From Sva-25 sp039714995 (GTDB taxonomy: Bacteria > Pseudomonadota > Gammaproteobacteria > Chromatiales > Chromatiaceae), in NCBI GenBank assembly GCA_039714995.1, contig JBDLII010000084.1, forward strand, positions 1 through 9,845: a stretch of DNA of 9,845 nt, written 5' to 3'. The first letter of the stretch is position 1. Each line of letters starts with the position of its first letter. The position numbers were made by a program, and so were the translations under genes. Shown here piece by piece: positions 5,902 to 9,845 of the stretch. The notes under the pieces are model-generated. The model was not told where the DNA came from. It was given only the letters and a program-made list of their open reading frames with translations, and did not search any database.

Positions 5902-6219
5902 CTACCAGTCTCGCTCCACCACCTGCAGGTGCGAACGCAGCTGCTGGATCTCATCCATCAACTCCAGCACCAGGGCGGCGCCGGCCAGGTTGACGCCCAG
6001 GTCGCGCTGCAGGCGCATCACGCACTGCACGCGGTTGAGGGAGGCGCCGGAAAAGCGCCATTCGGCAATCTCCCTTCCCCGCGGTTCAATAATGCCTTCG
6101 TCGATGAGGTCGATGATCCAGTCGGCATGCATGGTGCAGGCGCGGCTCAACTCCGCCAGCGTCAGCATCACCTCTTCGTCGAGAATCTCGCCTTTCAGAA
6201 TTTCACTGTTGCTATGCAT
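5902..6219 (-). CDS. cbpM: Chaperone modulator CbpM
   Basis: A 105-residue cytoplasmic protein of the CbpM family (MerR-like helical fold; E. coli CbpM has 101 residues). CbpM binds the J domain of CbpA and blocks its co-chaperone and DNA-binding activities. Visible features are the N-terminal LTLAELSRACTMHADWIIDL helix-turn-helix-like segment (residues 19-38), the GIIEPRG turn (42-48), W54RF, and the C-terminal helix DLGVNLAGAALVLELMDEI (73-91). The ATG lies 2 nt after the cbpA stop (TGA TC ATG). A purine-rich GGGGG inside the last cbpA codons can act as its Shine-Dalgarno, which implies translational coupling. The gene is transcribed toward the aldolase gene (convergent). Confidence 0.93.
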   Translation of the reverse strand: MHSNSEILKGEILDEEVMLTLAELSRACTMHADWIIDLIDEGIIEPRGREIAEWRFSGASLNRVQCVMRLQRDLGVNLAGAALVLELMDEIQQLRSHLQVVERDW

Positions 6220-6221
6220 GA

Positions 6222-7166
6222 TCAGACCCCCAGTCCGGCGCGCGGGTTGAACGGCAGCTCCTGCTGCATTTTTTTGTAGATCTCCCTGGCCTTCTCATCG
6301 GTCGCCGGCGGCAGCGCAATCTTCAGTAGCACATAGATGTCGCCTGGCTGTCTGGCGGGAATGCCGCGTCCCTTGAGCCGCAGCTTGCGCCCCGATGCAG
6401 AGCCGGGTGGAATCTTCAGATCGATGACTCCGGTGGGGGTTGGCGTCTTGACAGTGGCGCCGAGCGCCGCCTCCCAGGGTGCGACCGGCAGTTCCAGATA
6501 GAGATCCCGCTCCTCGATGCGATAGCGCGGATGAGCCTTGAACTCGATCTCCAGGTAGAGGTCGCCTGCCGGCCCGCCGCCGAAGCCTGGAGAGCCCTGA
6601 CCGCTGAGACGGATCTTCTGCCCCGGCATGATCCCCTTGGGAATTTTGACATTCAGCGTGCGCTCCCTGGTTTGCACATGTCCCTTGGGATCGAGTTCGG
6701 GGGCCTGCAGTGTGATGGTCCGGGTGGCGCCGCTGAAGGCATCCTCCAGGTCGACCAGCACCTTGGCATGATGATCCTCGCCGCGTGCATGATACCCCCC
6801 CTGCGGCCGATGCGCCTGCCTGGCGCCACGTCCGAACAGCGATTCGAAAAAATCGCTGTAGGCGGCGGAATCCCCCTCGGTAAAGCCGCCGCCGCTGAAT
6901 TCAAAGCCCGCATCCCAGTTCGGCGGCGGTGTGAACTCCTCGCCCGCTGCGCCGGCTTTCCCCAGCTGGTCGTAGGCGACGCGCTTCTCCGGATCTTTCA
7001 ATACCTCGTAGGCTTCGCCGACCTGCTTGAACTTCTGCTCGGCATCCGCCTCTTTGCTGACATCGGGATGGTACTTGCGCGCCAGCTTGCGGTAGGCGCG
7101 CTTGATCTCATCCTGGGTGGCATCCCGTTCGACACCCATGATTTTGTAATAGTCTCTGTATTCCAT
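6222..7166 (-). CDS. cbpA: DnaJ-class co-chaperone CbpA
   Basis: Cytoplasmic/nucleoid J-domain co-chaperone that stimulates the DnaK ATPase and, in E. coli, also binds curved DNA. The 314-residue protein has an N-terminal J domain (residues 1-70) with the essential HPD tripeptide at 33-35, a Gly/Phe-rich linker (about 71-120), two beta-rich substrate-binding domains (about 133-210 and 213-287) and a C-terminal dimerisation segment. There is no CxxCxGxG zinc-finger region, which separates it from DnaJ itself. The adjacent cbpM confirms the assignment. The ATG fits the conserved MEYRDYYKIMGV start. Its Shine-Dalgarno is weak (GAG only). The promoter region at 7194-7223 has heat-shock-like features. 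Confidence 0.95.
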   Translation of the reverse strand: MEYRDYYKIMGVERDATQDEIKRAYRKLARKYHPDVSKEADAEQKFKQVGEAYEVLKDPEKRVAYDQLGKAGAAGEEFTPPPNWDAGFEFSGGGFTEGDSAAYSDFFESLFGRGARQAHRPQGGYHARGEDHHAKVLVDLEDAFSGATRTITLQAPELDPKGHVQTRERTLNVKIPKGIMPGQKIRLSGQGSPGFGGGPAGDLYLEIEFKAHPRYRIEERDLYLELPVAPWEAALGATVKTPTPTGVIDLKIPPGSASGRKLRLKGRGIPARQPGDIYVLLKIALPPATDEKAREIYKKMQQELPFNPRAGLGV

Positions 7167-7174
7167 TTTATTGG

Positions 7175-7194
7175 GATCTCGTGATCTATAGATC
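7175..7194. promoter_or_regulatory. Three GATC sites at 8-bp spacing, including a 12-bp perfect palindrome, at the cbpA transcription start
   Basis: GATC occurs at 7175, 7183 and 7191, exactly 8 bp apart; the last two form the perfect palindrome GATCTATAGATC (7183-7194). This overlaps the predicted start of cbpA transcription. It may be an operator or, if the host has Dam methylase, a methylation-sensitive site. A fourth GATC is at 7237. Purely positional evidence. Confidence 0.3.
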
Positions 7195-7223
7195 TGATAT
7201 GGAGCCTATGCTTGCAGTGTCAA
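7194..7223 (-). promoter_or_regulatory. Promoter of cbpA-cbpM, sigma-70 or heat-shock (sigma-32) type
   Basis: On the minus strand a perfect TTGACA (7218-7223) is followed after 18 nt by TATCAG (7194-7199), an acceptable sigma-70 promoter. The same segment reads GTTGACA - 13 nt - CTCCATAT, close to the sigma-32 consensus CTTGAAA - 13 to 15 nt - CCCCATNT. Heat-shock control would suit a DnaK co-chaperone. The sequence cannot decide between the two factors. Confidence 0.55.
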
Positions 7224-7284
7224 CCTGGCTTTTCGCGATCGATGCGGTTCGTGCCTCACCGCATCCTACTGATTGGCAGGCGCC

Positions 7285-7313
7285 ATTACACCAATGACAG
7301 GGAAAAGTATACA
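7285..7313 (+). promoter_or_regulatory. Candidate sigma-70 promoter of the 7344-7955 gene
   Basis: ATTACA (7285-7290, four of six -35 bases) is followed after 17 nt by TATACA (7308-7313, a good -10). It predicts a short leader of roughly 24 nt before the ATG at 7344. It is divergent from the cbpA promoter about 60 nt away. Confidence 0.5.
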
Positions 7314-7343
7314 ATCCATCGATGGTCACCAAAAGGACTCCCT

Positions 7344-7955
7344 ATGCAAAATACAACGCTGGATGACATTCTTGCGCGCCTGCATCGACTGCAGGCGGAA
7401 CTCGAGAGCGAGATCGATCGCGTGCTCGATGAAAAGCGCGAGCTCTTCCGCTACACACTGCAGCAGGGAAAAGTCCGTTTCGAGCAGGGTATCATCGCAC
7501 TGCAGAGGACACAGCGCACCGGCGTCTGGGCCTACCTGCGCTCTGCGCGTCTCGGCCACCTCCTCTCGGCTCCCTTGCTCTATAGCCTTTTCATTCCCTT
7601 TGCCATTCTGGACCTGGGAGCGACCCTCTACCAGCAGATCTGCTTCCGCATCTATGCGATTCCGCGGGTGCGCCGCCGCGACTATCTGATCATCGATCGC
7701 CAGCACCTCGCCTATCTGAACGCCATCGAAAAGCTCAACTGCATCTATTGCGGTTATGCCAATGGGGTAATCGAGTATCTGCGCGAGATCGCCGCGCGCA
7801 CAGAGCAGTACTGGTGTCCGATCAAACATGCCAGCCGCACGCCTGACCCGCACCGGCTGGTGGAGAATTTTACCGATTACGGTGATGCCGAAGCATTCAG
7901 CGAGCGCCTTGAGGCCTTGCAGCGGGAACTCACGGAAACCAGGGGAAAGGAATGA
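7344..7955 (+). CDS. Conserved-looking protein of unknown function with coiled coil, membrane segment and Cys/His motif
   Basis: Not recognised as a named family, although I have the impression of similar proteins in gammaproteobacteria. The 203 residues begin with a charged helical, probably coiled-coil region (about 5-60), followed by a hydrophobic stretch (about 71-105, LLSAPLLYSLFIPFAILDLG) that could be one membrane segment or a hairpin, then a basic patch RVRRRD (108-113). A Cys-rich region follows: LNCIYCGYANG (Cys133, Cys136) and YWCPIKH (Cys158, His162). C-x2-C-x21-C-x3-H could bind zinc or iron. The C-terminus is again helical and charged. I chose ATG 7344 because AAGGA lies shortly upstream and a good promoter ends at 7313; the longer frame from 7212 runs through promoter DNA. 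It is divergent from cbpA and convergent with the Lon-like gene, so it is probably monocistronic. Confidence 0.8.
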   Translation: MQNTTLDDILARLHRLQAELESEIDRVLDEKRELFRYTLQQGKVRFEQGIIALQRTQRTGVWAYLRSARLGHLLSAPLLYSLFIPFAILDLGATLYQQICFRIYAIPRVRRRDYLIIDRQHLAYLNAIEKLNCIYCGYANGVIEYLREIAARTEQYWCPIKHASRTPDPHRLVENFTDYGDAEAFSERLEALQRELTETRGKE

Positions 7956-7980
7956 CTTCCATAGGGAGCCTCTGATCAAA

Positions 7981-8065
7981 TTGTCATTGCGAGGAGCGCA
8001 GCGACGAAGCAATCTCCATGTTTTAATTGATAAGCAAGAGACTGCTTCGGTTACTGCGTCCTACT
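7981..8065. repeat. Palindromic repeat (GTCATTGCGAGGAGCG type) between convergent genes
   Basis: The left arm (7981-8016) contains GTCATTGCGAGGAGCGCAGC and ends GAAGCAATCTC. The right arm from 8038 (GAGACTGCTTCG) is its degenerate inverted copy: GAGA-TGCTTCG, CTGCG and TCCT are retained. The left arm matches a dispersed repeat I recall from many bacterial genomes. The element fills the gap between two convergent genes and may block readthrough between them. Its right arm runs into the stop codon of the Lon-like gene at 8061-8063. Confidence 0.7.
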
Positions 8066-9845
8066 CTCCATGATGCTCTTCGACGGCCTGCTGTTTGTGA
8101 AGCCGGTGCAGTTCATCGAGCCGCTGCACGACCAGCGCATTGATCGTTCCCTCTGCATAAACGCCCTGCGCATCCATTTCACCGGCGCTCAACCCGGTTA
8201 ACAGCTCCAGCGCCTCGTCGACGCTGTCGATGGCATAGACATGGAACGCCTGCTCCTCAACAGCCTTGACGACATCACGACGCAGCATCAGCTGCTTGAC
8301 ATTGGTGCGCGGAATGATGACGCCCTGCCCGCCGCTGAGCCCACGTGAGCTGCAGATATCGAAAAAGCCCTCGATCTTCTGATTGACGCCGCCAACCGCC
8401 TGCGCCTGACCGAACTGGTTCATCGATCCTGTGACGGCCAGATCCTGGCGCAACGGTATCTTTGCCAGGGCGGAGAGCAGCGCACAAAACTCGGCGATCG
8501 ATGCGCTGTCCCCCTCGACCTCTGCATAGCTCTGTTCAAAAACCAGCGTTGCAGCCAGCGCCAGCGTCTGCTGCTGTGCATAGCGATGCGCCAGACAGGA
8601 TGACAGGATCAACACGCCCTTGGAGTGGATCGGTCCTCCCAACTCGATCTCACGCTCGATATCCATCACCTTGCCGTCACCAAGGTGCACAGTCGCCGTG
8701 ACGCGCGACGGCTGGCCAAAGCTGAAGTCGCCGGAATGAATGACCGTAAGCGCATTGACCTGGCCGTTGCAGCTTCCGCCGGTATCGATCAGCACCCTGT
8801 TGCGCAAAATCTCCTCATGCATCTCTTCGCGCAGCTGGTCACTGCGGCGCAGCCTGGCGTCGATCGCCTGCTGAACATCTTCGCGTGAGATCTGCTGATG
8901 CTTTTGCTGCCGCGCCCAGTAGTCGGACTCCAGCAACAAATCCTTGATACAGCCGAGATGCAGCGACAGCTTCTCGGCGTCATCAGCCTCGCGGGAGGCA
9001 TGCTCGATGATGCGTGCAGCGCCATCCTGCGTAGCCGCGAGCAGCCTGTTGTGATTCGCCATATCGGCTATCAGTGCGGCAAACTGCTGCGTGGATGCTT
9101 CATCGCGGTCCAGGTCACTGGCGAAGTCAACCATGACCTTGAACAGCTCGTCGAATTCAGGATCACCGGATTTCAGCAGCTCGTAGAGCGAGTGGCTGCC
9201 GATCAGCACTACCTTGACATCCAGCGGGATGGTCTGTGGTTCGAGGGTGATGGTGCTTACCAGGCTCAACGCATGCTCGAGTGATTCGATGCGAATCTCC
9301 TTGGCATAGAGCGCGCGCTTTAACAGCTCCCAGGAGAACTGCTGATTGAGAACCTTGTCTGCGTCCAGGATCAGGTAGCCGCCATTGGCGCGGTGCAGCG
9401 CACCCTGCCTGATCAGTGAAAAGTTTGTGACCAGGGTTCCATATTCAGCGATGTGCTCGACTCTTCCCGCCAGGTTGTTATAGGTCGGATTATCCTCGTA
9501 GATGACAGGCGCACCTTCCAGCTGACTGTTGTCCACCAGCACATTGACTTCAAATCGCTGCAGCGCCGCAGGAGTCAGCTGATGCCGGCTCCCGATTGCT
9601 GCATGCGTCGGCTCCTCCGGCATAAAGTCCTGGATATTCGCCACGATGTCATCCTGTACGGCCTGCAGCCAGGCGGCGACATCGGGCAGGGACGCGTAGG
9701 TTTTCAGCAACGCGGGAAAATATTGCTCGACGGTACTGCTTGCCAACTCCCCGTTGAGCTCCCTGAGCTGCTCCATGCCTGCCTTTGTCCAGGCAGGAAT
9801 CTTCAGCAGGATGGCCTTCAGCTCCTGTTTGAGCTCCTCGATCAA
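8061..9845 (-). CDS. Lon-like AAA family ATP-dependent serine protease, C-terminal part
   Basis: The visible 594 residues are the C-terminal part of a gene that continues beyond the right edge; the first codon in view (TTG) is internal, not a start. Residues are numbered from 9845. The first ~90 residues look helical. Then come NPTYNNLAGRVEH (119-131), ALHRANGGYLILDADKVL (149-166, with a Walker-B-like GGYLILDAD) and an AAA lid region to about 345. The Lon-type protease domain starts at about 350. Its catalytic dyad is Ser447 in VEGDSAS and Lys490 in GGVNQKIEG, 43 residues apart as in E. coli Lon (Ser679/Lys722). The lack of a Walker A in view implies it lies beyond the edge. It resembles the Lon-related AAA_32/YcbZ-LonH group rather than classical Lon. 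The size suggests the longer (about 800-residue) type. It probably degrades damaged or regulatory proteins in the cytoplasm. Confidence 0.93.
   Translation of the reverse strand: MIEELKQELKAILLKIPAWTKAGMEQLRELNGELASSTVEQYFPALLKTYASLPDVAAWLQAVQDDIVANIQDFMPEEPTHAAIGSRHQLTPAALQRFEVNVLVDNSQLEGAPVIYEDNPTYNNLAGRVEHIAEYGTLVTNFSLIRQGALHRANGGYLILDADKVLNQQFSWELLKRALYAKEIRIESLEHALSLVSTITLEPQTIPLDVKVVLIGSHSLYELLKSGDPEFDELFKVMVDFASDLDRDEASTQQFAALIADMANHNRLLAATQDGAARIIEHASREADDAEKLSLHLGCIKDLLLESDYWARQQKHQQISREDVQQAIDARLRRSDQLREEMHEEILRNRVLIDTGGSCNGQVNALTVIHSGDFSFGQPSRVTATVHLGDGKVMDIEREIELGGPIHSKGVLILSSCLAHRYAQQQTLALAATLVFEQSYAEVEGDSASIAEFCALLSALAKIPLRQDLAVTGSMNQFGQAQAVGGVNQKIEGFFDICSSRGLSGGQGVIIPRTNVKQLMLRRDVVKAVEEQAFHVYAIDSVDEALELLTGLSAGEMDAQGVYAEGTINALVVQRLDELHRLHKQQAVEEHHGE

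Noticed and set aside
7212..7343. Longer N-terminus for the unknown protein
   Set aside because: The extension runs through the divergent promoter region, including a good -10 at 7308-7313; the ATG at 7344 has AAGGA upstream.
9843..9845. TTG at the right edge as the start of the Lon-like gene
   Set aside because: It is simply the first whole codon in view. The ATP-binding N-terminal part, including Walker A, is missing, so the gene continues beyond the window.

Overview
The window is chromosomal DNA from a bacterium, most probably a gammaproteobacterium; the genus cannot be fixed from sequence alone. Three things point there: a homodimeric-type pyruvate dehydrogenase E1 (aceE) followed by an E2 gene starting with a lipoyl domain, a cbpA-cbpM chaperone/modulator pair, and several dispersed palindromic repeats of the kind scattered through proteobacterial genomes. 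The coding DNA is moderately GC-rich. The intergenic stretch at 2829-3439 is visibly more AT-rich.

Layout. Positions 1-2828 (minus) hold the start of aceF (cut by the window edge) and complete aceE, an operon transcribed leftward with a 21-nt gap. Positions 2829-3439 form a divergent intergenic region with a candidate aceE promoter, a 268-bp nested palindromic element, a decayed second repeat and an AT-rich promoter zone for the next gene. Positions 3440-5821 (plus) hold an ArsJ-type major facilitator transporter and a class I fructose-bisphosphate aldolase, separated by a large inverted repeat; a third copy of that repeat arm follows the aldolase. Positions 5902-7166 (minus) hold the co-chaperone cbpA and its inhibitor cbpM, separated by 2 nt. 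At 7344-7955 (plus), divergent from cbpA, lies an unnamed conserved-looking protein with a coiled coil, a membrane segment and a possible C-x2-C...C-x3-H metal site. Positions 8061-9845 (minus) hold the C-terminal 594 residues of a Lon-like AAA protease with an intact Ser/Lys dyad. Its 3' end runs into another palindromic repeat.

How the parts relate. aceE/aceF feed acetyl-CoA production. ArsJ exports 1-arseno-3-phosphoglycerate, which GAPDH makes from glyceraldehyde-3-phosphate and arsenate. Here its neighbour is not GAPDH but the aldolase that produces glyceraldehyde-3-phosphate, an unusual pairing. CbpA/CbpM and the Lon-like protease are protein quality-control functions, and the cbpA promoter resembles a heat-shock promoter.

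Most genes are housekeeping, and I see no clear undescribed defence or mobile system. The best leads are the arsJ-aldolase pairing with a possible Pho-box-like, nearly leaderless promoter, the nested 268-bp palindrome, and the uncharacterised Cys/His membrane-linked protein.
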